Positions 9,031 through 17,051 of a DNA stretch of 64,000 bases are shown here, one piece after another; position 1 is the stretch's first letter, and the number at the start of each line of letters is the position of its first letter. The position numbers and the translations under genes were made by a program. Below the pieces are notes generated by a model. It was given only the letters and a program-made list of their open reading frames with translations. It ran no database searches and was not told the DNA's origin. Origin of the DNA: CAXMST01 sp963793415 (GTDB taxonomy: Bacteria; Actinomycetota; Thermoleophilia; Solirubrobacterales; 70-9); the NCBI GenBank assembly GCA_963793415.1, contig CAWCAC010000002.1, positions 3,127,313 to 3,191,312 of the forward strand, in the 5' to 3' direction.

Positions 9031-9143
9031 GCGACAAACGTGAAGTACGGGTCGCAGGCCTCAGCACGATCAACGTTCCTGCCGCTCGGCGGGACTTTCG
9101 TGAAGGGCGCGTCGCCCCGGTCGACGTGCTTCACGTTTGTTGC
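9031..9143 (+). repeat. Long inverted repeat in the leader of the DUF559 gene
   Basis: Arms at 9031-9048 and 9126-9143 pair over 18 positions: 16 Watson-Crick pairs and two G-U pairs on the plus strand (A-C mismatches on the other strand). The 77-nt loop holds two small hairpins (CCTGCC/GGCGGG and GGGCG/CGCCC) and a partial third copy of the arm (CGTGAAGGGCGCGTCGC near 9102). It ends three bases before the TTG proposed as the start of the next gene. Confidence 0.6.
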
Positions 9144-9146
9144 GGC

Positions 9147-10040
9147 TTGCACGGCACGGCCGCCCTGGCAGCCGTAGCGGACCTGCAGCAGGGGCTGATC
9201 ACCTCCGGACAACTGGGGATTCTCGGCGTCTCGCGGAGCGCTGTCTCGAGGCAGGCGGCGGGGGGCTTGCTGACGCCCGTTCACCGGGGCGTCTATCTCG
9301 TGGCAAGAGCGGCGCTCACGCCTCGTGGCCGGCTTCTCGCCGCCGTGCTGGCCACCGGGGACGGGGCCGTGCTGTTCGGCCGCTCGGCCCTGGAGCTGTG
9401 GGGAGCCCTTCCGGCTGAACCCGGACCCTGCCATGTGTGCGCGCCGAAGCACCGCCGTGACCACGCCGGCGTGGATGTCCACCAGGCCTCCCCCTTCCCC
9501 GCGGACCTCTGCGCCATCGACCGCATCCCCCTCACTGCTCCGGCCCGTTCGCTGCTCGACTTCGCGACGAGCGGACAACCGGATGAGCTCGAACGGGCGC
9601 TGGACGAGCTGCGCGCGGGCCGTCTGCTGCGAGACCTGGATCTGGAGCGCCTTCAGGAGGCTGCCCCGGGACATCGTGGTTGGAAGCCGCTCGGCTTCCT
9701 TCTCAGGACCGAACACGCGCCGGGCTTCTCTCGCAGCGAGGGGGAGCGCCGGATGCGTGCTCTGATTCGCGAGGCCGAGCTCGGCTCCCCGCTCCGCAAC
9801 GTCACGGTCGGCGACTGGGAGGTCGACTTCCTCTGGCCCGACCACCGCTTGGTCGTCGAGATCGACGGCTATGCATTCCATTCGGGCAGGCGAGCGTTCG
9901 AGCGCGACCGGCGCAAGCAGACTGAGCTGCAAGACCTCGGATTCGAGGTCCTGCGGTTCACCTGGAGGCAGATCACCAGACAGCCGTACTGGGTCGTCGC
10001 GCGGCTGGCAGCGCGGCTCGAGGCGCGGCGCGCCCCGTGA
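9147..10040 (+). CDS. DUF559 (Vsr-like) endonuclease-domain protein with AbiEi-like N-terminus
   Basis: 297 residues from TTG at 9147; GTG 9126 or ATG 9027 in frame are alternatives but would place the upstream inverted repeat inside the gene. N-terminal part: winged-helix-like segment LITSGQLGILGVSRSAVSRQ followed by TPVHRGVYLV, as in AbiEi-type antitoxins. C-terminal part (about residues 200-297): DUF559, a restriction-endonuclease-like fold related to Vsr, with VDFLWPDHRLVVEIDG (candidate catalytic Asp and E-x-D) and LGFEVLRFTW. Function of these proteins is unknown; a nuclease role is inferred from fold. A second, broken copy lies at 42890-43823. It ends 3 bp from convergent rplQ. Confidence 0.8.
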   Translation: MHGTAALAAVADLQQGLITSGQLGILGVSRSAVSRQAAGGLLTPVHRGVYLVARAALTPRGRLLAAVLATGDGAVLFGRSALELWGALPAEPGPCHVCAPKHRRDHAGVDVHQASPFPADLCAIDRIPLTAPARSLLDFATSGQPDELERALDELRAGRLLRDLDLERLQEAAPGHRGWKPLGFLLRTEHAPGFSRSEGERRMRALIREAELGSPLRNVTVGDWEVDFLWPDHRLVVEIDGYAFHSGRRAFERDRRKQTELQDLGFEVLRFTWRQITRQPYWVVARLAARLEARRAP

Positions 10041-10043
10041 CAC

Positions 10044-10397
10044 CTAGACCAGTTCGAGGAAGACCATCTCCGTCGAGTCCGAGCGGCGCGGGCCGAGCTT
10101 GACGATCCGCGTGTATCCGCCGGGCCGCTCCGCGTAGCGCGGGGCGATCTCCTCGACGAGCTTGTGGACTGCGAACTTGTCCTGCCCGAGCTTGCCGAGC
10201 AGCTGCCGGCGGGCGTGCAGGTCTCCCCGCTTCGCCAGCGTGATCAGCTTCTCGACCTCGGGCTTGACCGCCTTGGCCTTGGCCTGGGAGGTCTGGATGC
10301 GCTCGTGCTCGATCAGCTGCTTGCTGAGGTTGCGAAGCAGCGCCTTGCGGTGCGAAGCGTCGCGGCTGAGCTTGTGCCTGTTGCGGCGGTGACGCAC
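10044..10397 (-). CDS. rplQ: 50S ribosomal protein L17
   Basis: 117 residues, the usual short bacterial form. The N-terminus RHRRNRHKLSRD and ALLRNLSKQLIEHERIQTSQAKAKAVKPEVEKLI are L17 hallmarks. L17 binds 23S rRNA near the exit tunnel. It is the last gene of the alpha operon and starts 7 bp after rpoA ends. Confidence 0.97.
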   Translation of the reverse strand: MRHRRNRHKLSRDASHRKALLRNLSKQLIEHERIQTSQAKAKAVKPEVEKLITLAKRGDLHARRQLLGKLGQDKFAVHKLVEEIAPRYAERPGGYTRIVKLGPRRSDSTEMVFLELV

Positions 10398-10404
10398 CGG
10401 ACCA

Positions 10405-11361
10405 TCACTCCTCGCGCAGTGACAGGCCGAGCGACGTCAGGGCCTCGACGACTTCCTCGATCGACCGCTCGCCGAAGTTCGGGATCGCGGTCAGCTCCGA
10501 GTAGGACTTCGTGGTCAGATCGCCGATCGTCTGCACGCCGGCCCGCTTCAGGCAGTTGTAGGCGCGGACGCCGATCTCGAGCTCCTCGATCAGGCGATCG
10601 TCGCCCTCGCTCGCAGCGGCGACCTCGCCGCCAGCGGCGGCGCCGTTCGTCTGCGTCAGCTCCTCGAGCCGGTCGGCGTCGGTGAAGATCGCCAGGCTCT
10701 TGATCATCAGCTCGGCTGCCTCACGGAGAGCTGAACCGGGCTCCAGGGAGCCGTCGGTCTCGATCTCCAGCGTCAGCTTGTCGAAGTCGGTGCGCTGACC
10801 GACGCGGGAGCTGTCGACGCTGTAGGCGGCACGGCGGATCGGCGAGAAGATCGAGTCGATCGGAATCACGCCGATCGGCTGATCGTCGGCCTTGTTGTCC
10901 TCGGCGGGCGAGTAGCCGCGGCCCTTGCCGACCGTCAGGTACATCTCGAGCTTCGTCTTCTTCTCGAGCGTCGCGATCGGCGCATCGGCGTTGAGGATCT
11001 CGACGCCGGCCGGCAGGTCGATGTCACCGGCGGTGACCTCGCCGGGGCCGTTGGCGACGAGCGGTACCTCGACCTCGTCGGCCTCGGTGTGCATCTTGAC
11101 GACGACATCCTTGAGGTTGAGGATGATGTCGGTCACGTCCTCCTTGACGCCGTCGATGTTCGAGAACTCGTGGGCGACGCCCTCGATCCGAACCGACTTG
11201 ATCGCGGCGCCTCCAAGCGAGGAGAGCAGCACACGGCGCAGGCTGTTGCCGTAGGTGTAGCCGAAGCCCTTGTCGAGGGGCTCGATAACGAACGATCCCT
11301 TGATCTCGTCGCTGTCCTCGGACGAGATGTTCGGCTCCTGAAATTCGGGCAGGGTGGTCAT
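10405..11361 (-). CDS. rpoA: RNA polymerase alpha subunit
   Basis: 318 residues. The N-terminal dimerisation/assembly domain (about residues 1-230) includes EPLDKGFGYTYGNSLRRVLLSSLGGAAI; an acidic/Ala linker leads to the C-terminal domain (about 245-318) with ELEIGVRAYNCLKRAGV and IPNFGERSIEEV, which touches promoter UP elements and activators. It lies between rpsD and rplQ as in most bacteria. Confidence 0.97.
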   Translation of the reverse strand: MTTLPEFQEPNISSEDSDEIKGSFVIEPLDKGFGYTYGNSLRRVLLSSLGGAAIKSVRIEGVAHEFSNIDGVKEDVTDIILNLKDVVVKMHTEADEVEVPLVANGPGEVTAGDIDLPAGVEILNADAPIATLEKKTKLEMYLTVGKGRGYSPAEDNKADDQPIGVIPIDSIFSPIRRAAYSVDSSRVGQRTDFDKLTLEIETDGSLEPGSALREAAELMIKSLAIFTDADRLEELTQTNGAAAGGEVAAASEGDDRLIEELEIGVRAYNCLKRAGVQTIGDLTTKSYSELTAIPNFGERSIEEVVEALTSLGLSLREE

Positions 11362-11395
11362 GGCGCGGTCCTTCCTTCGGCGGTTTTCGGTTGCC

Positions 11396-12016
11396 CTACT
11401 TGGAGTACAGCTCGACGATGAGCTGTTCCTCGACCGGCGAGTCGATCTCGTCCCTCTCGGGAAGACGCAGGACCTTGGCGGTCAGTGCGTCGTGATCGGC
11501 CTGCAGCCAGGGGGGCACGGTGGAGATAAGTTCAGTGGCGACCCGGACCGTCGTCTCTGCGGAGGTTCCGGACTTGATCGAGATGATGTCCTCGGGCCTG
11601 ACCTGGTAGCTCGGGATGTCGACGCGGCGGCCGTTGATCTGCCAGTGGCCGTGCGTGATCAGCTGACGGGCCTGCCGCCGCGAAGCCGCAAACCCAAGCC
11701 GTACGAGGACGTTGTCGAAGCGGCGCTCGAGCAGGCGCAGGAGGTTCTCACCGGTGACGCCGTCCTGGCGCGAAGCCTTGTCGTAGTAGCTGCGGAACTG
11801 CTTCTCGAGCACCTGGTAGTAGCGGCGCGCCTTCTGCTTCTCGCGCAGCTGGTTGCGGTACTCGGAGGCGCGCATGCGGCCACGGCCATGCTCTCCCGGC
11901 GGGTAGGAGCGGCGCTCGACGCCACACTTGTCGGTCAGGCAGCGCTCTCCCTTGAGGAACAGCTTCTGGCCCTCGCGGCGGCACTGCTTGCACTGCGGTG
12001 AAGTGTCTCTAGCCAT
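11396..12016 (-). CDS. rpsD: 30S ribosomal protein S4, zinc-binding form
   Basis: 206 residues. Four cysteines (C9, C12, C26, C31) form the zinc site of the C+ type of S4. The S4 RNA-binding domain is shown by RLDNVLVRLGFAASRRQARQ-like sequence (here RFDNVLVRLGF) and LITHGHWQINGRRVDIPSY. S4 is a primary 16S rRNA binder that nucleates 30S assembly and in many bacteria represses its own operon. Confidence 0.97.
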   Translation of the reverse strand: MARDTSPQCKQCRREGQKLFLKGERCLTDKCGVERRSYPPGEHGRGRMRASEYRNQLREKQKARRYYQVLEKQFRSYYDKASRQDGVTGENLLRLLERRFDNVLVRLGFAASRRQARQLITHGHWQINGRRVDIPSYQVRPEDIISIKSGTSAETTVRVATELISTVPPWLQADHDALTAKVLRLPERDEIDSPVEEQLIVELYSK

Positions 12017-12028
12017 CCTGCGGCCCTC

Positions 12029-12421
12029 CTAGACCCGGCGCCGCTTCTTCGGGCGGCAGCCGTTGTGGGCCTGCGGGGAAACGTCCTTGACCGTGGTCAC
12101 CTGCAGGCCGGCGGCCTGCAGGGCCCGGATCGCCGTCTCGCGACCGGAGCCGGCGCCCTTGGCGAGCACCTCGACGCGCTCGAGCCCGTGCTCCATGCCC
12201 TTGCGGGCGGCGTTGTCGGCTGTCACCTGGGCGGCGAACGGCGTCGACTTGCGCGAGCCCTTGAACCCGGCGGATCCGGCGGACTCCCACGCGATCACGT
12301 TGCCCTGGGGGTCCGTGAGCGTCACGATCGTGTTGTTGAAGCTGGTCTTGATGTGGGCCTGGCCGAACGGAACGTTCTTCTTCACTCGGCGCTTGGTGCG
12401 ACCCTTCTTGGGCTGTGGCAT
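12029..12421 (-). CDS. rpsK: 30S ribosomal protein S11
   Basis: 130 residues. Conserved segments: HIKTSFNNTIVTLTD, GNVIAWESAG, GFKGSRKSTPFAAQ and the C-terminal NGCRPKKRRRV. S11 sits on the 30S platform beside the E site. It is 12 bp before rpsD. Confidence 0.97.
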   Translation of the reverse strand: MPQPKKGRTKRRVKKNVPFGQAHIKTSFNNTIVTLTDPQGNVIAWESAGSAGFKGSRKSTPFAAQVTADNAARKGMEHGLERVEVLAKGAGSGRETAIRALQAAGLQVTTVKDVSPQAHNGCRPKKRRRV

Positions 12422-12453
12422 CTAGTTGGTCCTGAAGCTTTCGGTCGGGTTCA

Positions 12454-12837
12454 TCACTTGGGGGTCGGGGCCTTCCTCTTGCCGGCGATGCTCATCCGGC
12501 GCGGGCCCTTACGGCCTCGGGCATTGGTCTTCGTGCGCTGGCCGCGGACCGGGAGGCCGCGACGATGGCGCAGGCCCCGGTAGGAGCCGATCTCCATCAG
12601 GCGCTTGATGTTCTGCGAGCGCTCGCGGCGAAGATCGCCCTCGACCTGGAACTTGTCGACGTTCTCGCGGAGCTTCATCACCTCGTCGTCGGTGAGGTCG
12701 CCGACGCGCGTGTTGGGATCGACCCCGGCCACATCGACGATCTTCTCGGCCGTCGAGCGGCCAATGCCGTGGATGTAGGTGAGACCGATCACGACCCGCT
12801 TGTTGAGCGGCAGGTTGATGCCTGAGATACGAGCCAT
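12454..12837 (-). CDS. rpsM: 30S ribosomal protein S13
   Basis: 127 residues from the ATG giving MARISGINLPLNKRV; an in-frame upstream start exists but would run through rpmJ and is rejected. LTYIHGIGRSTAEKI (helix-hairpin-helix), RSQNIKRLMEIGSYRGLRHRRGLPVRGQRTKTNARGRKGP-type tail (key parts RGLRHRR, GQRTKTNAR) are diagnostic. S13 contacts the P-site tRNA and the 50S head bridge. It begins 5 bp after rpmJ. Confidence 0.97.
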   Translation of the reverse strand: MARISGINLPLNKRVVIGLTYIHGIGRSTAEKIVDVAGVDPNTRVGDLTDDEVMKLRENVDKFQVEGDLRRERSQNIKRLMEIGSYRGLRHRRGLPVRGQRTKTNARGRKGPRRMSIAGKRKAPTPK

Positions 12838-12842
12838 CGCGC

Positions 12843-12956
12843 CTAGCCCTGCCGCTGCTTGTGTCGCGGGTTGGAGCAGATCACGAGCACGCGGCCGCGC
12901 CGCCGGATCACCTGGCAACGTTCACACATGGGTTTTACGGACGCACGAACCTTCAT
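12843..12956 (-). CDS. rpmJ: 50S ribosomal protein L36
   Basis: 37 residues, MKVRASVKPMCERC at the start and SNPRHKQRQG at the end. The zinc ribbon ligands are Cys11, Cys14, Cys27 and His32, so this is the zinc-containing C+ form. GGAGAG precedes the ATG at good spacing. It is the first gene of the alpha operon here; infA, which usually lies just before it, is not in the window. Confidence 0.95.
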   Translation of the reverse strand: MKVRASVKPMCERCQVIRRRGRVLVICSNPRHKQRQG

Positions 12957-13047
12957 GGCTCTCCAACTCGTATCTGACTAGGTGGCCTCGCTCGTCCCAT
13001 GAATCGGACAGCAGGCAGGCAGGGACGGCCCTGGAGCCGAGTTGGGC

Positions 13048-13076
13048 ATAGTAGCAACTCGTTCAGGAGGGGTCGA
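13048..13076 (-). promoter_or_regulatory. Candidate promoter of the rpmJ-rplQ operon
   Basis: On the minus strand TACTAT (13053-13048) is a good -10 hexamer, with TCGACC 17 bp upstream as a weak -35. It would give a leader of about 85 nt before rpmJ. The flanking sequence contains inverted CCAACTCG/CGAGTTGG copies (near 12965 and 13040). Confidence 0.4.
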
Positions 13077-13095
13077 GTCGTGCAACCATCGCGGT

Positions 13096-13938
13096 GTGGC
13101 CGACACGGGCTTCACGAGCCAGGACGCGCAGAGCGACTTCAGCAGGGCGCGGCGAGGAGCGGCGATGAGCCGCGTCGTTTCGCGCTTCCGCGGCCAAGCT
13201 GGCGACGTCTCGGTCCTGTTGCCGCTCGAGGGGGTCCTACAGGCGCTCGGCCGCACCGGTGAGCGGCGTCTCGGCCTGCAGACGATCCGCCTCGACTCGA
13301 TCGTCGGCACCGTCGACCGCTCCGGCGAGTTCGACAGCGAGTTCAGGCCCCGCAGCCCGCGGGTCAGGCGCCGCTGGGAGCGGATCAACGCCGCCCAGCG
13401 CCAGGGCAAGGGGATGCCGCCGATCGAGGTCTACCGGGTCGGCGGCCTCCACTTCGTCGAGGACGGCCACCACCGGGTCTCGGTCGCCTGCTTCATGCGG
13501 CTCGACGTGATCGAGGCCTACGTGACGGAGATCCTCACCCGCGTCCACCCTGGCGAGCAGCTGACGCTCGCCGAGCTTCCCGCCAAGAGCCACGAGCGGC
13601 TCTTCCTCGAGCGGGTGCCGCTGCCGCCCGCAGCGCTCGAGCGGATCACCTTCACCGATCCCGAGGCCGGCTACGCCCAGCTCGCCGAGGGCGTCGAGGC
13701 GTGGGGCTTCCGGCTCATGCAGGCGCTGGAGCGGCCGATGGATCGGGGCGAGATCGCCGAGGCCTGGTGGCGGGACGAGTTCGAGCCCGTCGTCGAGGCG
13801 CTGCGCGAGAGCGGCCTGATCGGCTCCTGCACCGATGCCGATGCCTACCTGCGGATCGCCAACCTCCGCTACCAGCTGCTCCGCACCCACGACTGGAGCG
13901 AAGAGGTCTACGAGAAGCTGCGCGCTGCGTTGGCCTGA
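13096..13938 (+). CDS. ParB-like nuclease-domain protein
   Basis: 280 residues from GTG 13096, chosen because similarity-type sequence (DAQSDFSRARRGAAMSRV) begins there; ATG 13165 would cut into it. The central GGLHFVEDGHHRVSVA with MPPIEVYRV before it is the ParB/sulfiredoxin-fold core, where the acidic residue and histidines normally bind or act on nucleotide. The C-terminal half is helical and unique to this group of actinobacterial hypothetical proteins. It is not a chromosome-partition ParB: there is no HTH domain or parA neighbour. Its role is unknown. It runs divergently from rpmJ and convergently to the sugar-transport ATPase gene. Confidence 0.75.
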   Translation: MADTGFTSQDAQSDFSRARRGAAMSRVVSRFRGQAGDVSVLLPLEGVLQALGRTGERRLGLQTIRLDSIVGTVDRSGEFDSEFRPRSPRVRRRWERINAAQRQGKGMPPIEVYRVGGLHFVEDGHHRVSVACFMRLDVIEAYVTEILTRVHPGEQLTLAELPAKSHERLFLERVPLPPAALERITFTDPEAGYAQLAEGVEAWGFRLMQALERPMDRGEIAEAWWRDEFEPVVEALRESGLIGSCTDADAYLRIANLRYQLLRTHDWSEEVYEKLRAALA

Positions 13939-13967
13939 CGGCGTCCTCTGACGCGGCGCCTGCTTGG

Positions 13968-15191
13968 TCAGAGACCGCCTTCTTGCGGATCGACAGCCTG
14001 GCCCTGCGGCTCGGCGTTCTTGCCGGCGATCCGGTCGCCACTGTCGACATCGAAGAAGTGGAGGCGCTCCGCGTCCATCCACAGCTCGAGCTCCTGGCCC
14101 TTGCGGGCCTCGCTGGCCGCGTCGAGCCGGGCGACGATCTGCAGCTCGCCCTCGCCGGCACCCATCTCGGTGCCGACGTCGGCGGCAAGCTCGTCGAGCT
14201 GCTCGGCGCGACCGACGTCGGCATCCGACTCGACGTCGAAGTAGGCGTAGAGCTCCGACCCCATCGACTCGAGGATGTCGACCTTGACCGTGAAGGTCGG
14301 CCCGGCGTTATCGCCGGCCAGCTTCGCGTCCTCGAAGTGCTCGGGCCGGATCCCGGCCAGCAACCGCTTCGCGCCCGCCTGCTCGAGCGCCTGCCTGGTC
14401 TCGCTCGGCAACTCGACCTCAGCGAACGGCAGCTTCGCCTTTCCGTTCGCGACCTCGACCGGCATGAAGTTCATCGCCGGCGAGCCGATGAAGCCGGCCA
14501 CGAACAGGTTGCGCGGCTCGTCGTAGAGCTCCTGGGGCGAGCCGACCTGCTGCAGCACGCCCTTGCGCATCACCGCAACGCGGTCGCCGAGCGTCATCGC
14601 CTCGGTCTGGTCGTGGGTCACGTACACGGTCGTCGTCCCGAGGTTGTTCTGGATCCGCGAGACCTCGGTCCGCATCTGCACTCGCAGCTTCGCGTCGAGG
14701 TTGGAGAGCGGCTCGTCCATCAGGAAGGCCGCCGGGTCGCGGACGATCGCCCGGCCCATCGCGACCCGCTGGCGCTGGCCGCCGGACATGTTCGCCGGCT
14801 TGCGGTCCAGGTGTTCGGTCAGGTCGAGGATCTTCGCCGCGTGCTCGACCTTCTCGTCGATCTCGGACTGGTCGACCTTCGCCATCTTCAGCGGGAACTC
14901 CATGTTCTCGCGCACGGTCATGTGGGGGTAGAGGGCGTAGTTCTGGAAGACCATCGCGACGTCGCGATCCTTGGGGGCGCGGTCGTTGACCAGGTTGCCG
15001 CCGATCTTCAGCTCGCCGTCGGAGATGTCCTCGAGCCCGGCGATCATCCGCAGGGCTGTGGACTTGCCGCAGCCGGACGGGCCGACGAGGATCAGGAACT
15101 CGCCGTCGGCGATCTCGAGATCGAGGTCCTTGACCGCCTCGGTCCCGTCTGCGAACCGCTTGGTCACCTTTTCGAGCGTGATGTCAGCCAT
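13968..15191 (-). CDS. Sugar ABC transporter ATP-binding protein, MsmK/UgpC/MalK type
   Basis: 407 residues. Walker A GPSGCGKST, Q-loop MVFQNYALYPHM, signature MSGGQRQRVAMGRAIV, Walker B AFLMDEPLSNLD, H-loop YVTHDQTEAMTLGDR, then a C-terminal OB/TOBE regulatory domain with LLAGIRPEHFED. These ATPases power the CUT1 family of oligosaccharide importers. It is the last gene of the sugar operon. The C-terminal domain carries an Ala/Glu/Asp-rich insertion around residues 330-370, longer than in MalK. Confidence 0.93.
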   Translation of the reverse strand: MADITLEKVTKRFADGTEAVKDLDLEIADGEFLILVGPSGCGKSTALRMIAGLEDISDGELKIGGNLVNDRAPKDRDVAMVFQNYALYPHMTVRENMEFPLKMAKVDQSEIDEKVEHAAKILDLTEHLDRKPANMSGGQRQRVAMGRAIVRDPAAFLMDEPLSNLDAKLRVQMRTEVSRIQNNLGTTTVYVTHDQTEAMTLGDRVAVMRKGVLQQVGSPQELYDEPRNLFVAGFIGSPAMNFMPVEVANGKAKLPFAEVELPSETRQALEQAGAKRLLAGIRPEHFEDAKLAGDNAGPTFTVKVDILESMGSELYAYFDVESDADVGRAEQLDELAADVGTEMGAGEGELQIVARLDAASEARKGQELELWMDAERLHFFDVDSGDRIAGKNAEPQGQAVDPQEGGL

Positions 15192-15207
15192 GTCGGTGGC
15201 CTACCTC

Positions 15208-16077
15208 CTATCCCTTGACCGCGCCGGCCGTCAGGCCCGCAACGATGCGTCGCTGGAAGATCAATACGAAGACGATGATCGGGATCGTCACGATCACGGC
15301 CGCGGCGGCGATGTTGCCGAACGGCTGCGTGAACTGGGACTCGCCCGTGAAGAATGCAAGCGCTGCCGGGACGGTGCGCGAGGCGTCCGAGCTGGTCAGC
15401 GAGATCGCGAAGAGGAAGTCGTTCCAGGCGAAGATGAAGACCAGGATCGCGGCCGTGAACATGCCCGGCGCCGCCAGCGGCACGATCACCTTGCGGAAAG
15501 CCTGGAACGGCGTCGCCCCATCGACCTGGGCCGCTTGTTCGAGGTCCCACGGGATCTCTCTGAAGAAGGCGACGAGCGTGTAGATCGCGAGTGGCAGCGA
15601 GAAGCTCAGGTAGGGGATGATCAGGCCGGGCCAGGTGTCGTAGAGCCCGAGCGTCCGCCACATGTCGAAGAGCGGGCCGACCGTCGAGATCGGCGGGAAC
15701 ATCGCGATCGCCAGGGCGCCGGCGAGGACCGCGGTCTTGCCGGGGAACTCGAGCCGCGCGATCGCGTAGGCGCAGAACGAGGCCAGCACGATCGCGATCA
15801 GCGTCGCGATCAGGGCGATACCGATCGAGTTGATCAGCGGCTTCAGGAAGGGGCCGTCGAGTCCGCCCTCGAACAGGGCTTCGTAGTTCTTCAGCGTCGC
15901 GTCGCTCGGGATCAGCGTGTCCCAGAACCCCTCGCCCTCCTGGATCGTGACCGTCGCCGGCGTCTTCAGCGACAGCGAGATGATCCACAGCACCGGGAAC
16001 AGCGCGTAGAAGATGACGACGACGATCCCCAGCAGCTGGAAGACCTTCGCCTGGGAGGTTGTCTGATCATCGGTCAT
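15208..16077 (-). CDS. Sugar ABC transporter permease, MalG type
   Basis: 289 residues with six predicted membrane helices. The EAA loop EQAAQVDGATPFQAF contacts the ATPase. The first periplasmic loop is large, as usual for MalG-like CUT1 permeases. The start overlaps the stop of the partner permease as ATGA, so the two halves are made in equal amounts. Confidence 0.92.
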   Translation of the reverse strand: MTDDQTTSQAKVFQLLGIVVVIFYALFPVLWIISLSLKTPATVTIQEGEGFWDTLIPSDATLKNYEALFEGGLDGPFLKPLINSIGIALIATLIAIVLASFCAYAIARLEFPGKTAVLAGALAIAMFPPISTVGPLFDMWRTLGLYDTWPGLIIPYLSFSLPLAIYTLVAFFREIPWDLEQAAQVDGATPFQAFRKVIVPLAAPGMFTAAILVFIFAWNDFLFAISLTSSDASRTVPAALAFFTGESQFTQPFGNIAAAAVIVTIPIIVFVLIFQRRIVAGLTAGAVKG

Positions 16078-17051
16078 CAGCGGTCCTCCTCCCGGCCGGG
16101 CACCGAGGTCCCGAAGCCCTTGACGAACAGGAACGCGATCAACAGCACCATCAGGAAGATCAGCACCGACACCGCTGAGCCCATGCCCAGGTTGAGCCTG
16201 GATATGAGCTGGTTGTAGCCGAGAATCGACACCGACTCGGTGTCGACAGAGCCCCGGGTCATGATGAAGATCGAGTCGAAGACGCGGAACGCGTCAAGCG
16301 TGCGGAACAGCAGCGCGACGAGGATCGCCGGCTTCAACAGCGGCAACGTGATCCTGAAGAAGCGCTGGATCGGGCTGGCGCCGTCCACCTTCGCCGCCTC
16401 ATAGAGGCCGCCGTCGATCGTCGTCAGCCCGGCGAGCAGGAGCAGCGCGATGAACGGCGTCGTCTTCCAGACCTCGGCGAGAATGATCACGAAGAAGGCG
16501 CTGAACCGCTCGCCGAACCAGTCCTTGTCGTCGGCGACGAACGGCAGCTGGTTGACCCATCCGGTGTCGGGCTGGAACGCGAACTGCCAGGAGAAGGCGG
16601 CGACGACGGTGACGATCCCGTACGGGATCAGGACCGACGTACGCACGGTCCCGCGACCGAAGATCGCCCGGTGCATGAGCAGCGCGATCGCCATCCCGAG
16701 CACGAACTCGATCGCGACCGAGACCACCGTCAGGCCGACCGTGTTGGCGACGTCCTGCCACCAGAGGCTCGAGGTGAGCACGTCGCCGTAGTTGGCGAGC
16801 CCGACGAAGCCGCCCTCGTCGGGGAAGCGCAGGTCGACGCGCTGCAACGAAAGGACAAAGGCGTAGATGATCGGATAGGCGGTGACGAGCAGCATCGCGA
16901 TCACCGCGGGCGCGCAGAGCATCCAGGCGAGCTTGCGCTCCGAGCGGGCGCGATCGGTGACCGGCTTCTTCGGCTTCTTGTCGGTGCTCTGCTGGTCCCG
17001 GGTTGTTGCCGAGACAGCCGCCGGTCCGTCGCCCGCGCTCGCCGCTTCCAT
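16077..17051 (-). CDS. Sugar ABC transporter permease, MalF type
   Basis: 324 residues: a charged cytoplasmic N-terminus of about 45 residues and six predicted membrane helices, with the EAA loop EAAKVDGASPIQRFF. It forms a heterodimeric channel with the MalG-type protein. It overlaps the binding-protein gene by one base. Confidence 0.92.
   Translation of the reverse strand: MEAASAGDGPAAVSATTRDQQSTDKKPKKPVTDRARSERKLAWMLCAPAVIAMLLVTAYPIIYAFVLSLQRVDLRFPDEGGFVGLANYGDVLTSSLWWQDVANTVGLTVVSVAIEFVLGMAIALLMHRAIFGRGTVRTSVLIPYGIVTVVAAFSWQFAFQPDTGWVNQLPFVADDKDWFGERFSAFFVIILAEVWKTTPFIALLLLAGLTTIDGGLYEAAKVDGASPIQRFFRITLPLLKPAILVALLFRTLDAFRVFDSIFIMTRGSVDTESVSILGYNQLISRLNLGMGSAVSVLIFLMVLLIAFLFVKGFGTSVPGREEDR

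Noticed and set aside
9027..9146. Start of the DUF559 protein at ATG 9027
   Set aside because: It would translate through the inverted repeat and add about 40 residues without similarity to the winged-helix start typical of the family; kept as a less likely alternative.
12838..12918. N-terminal extension of S13
   Set aside because: The longer frame runs antisense-like through rpmJ in another frame; the conserved S13 N-terminus starts exactly at ATG 12837.
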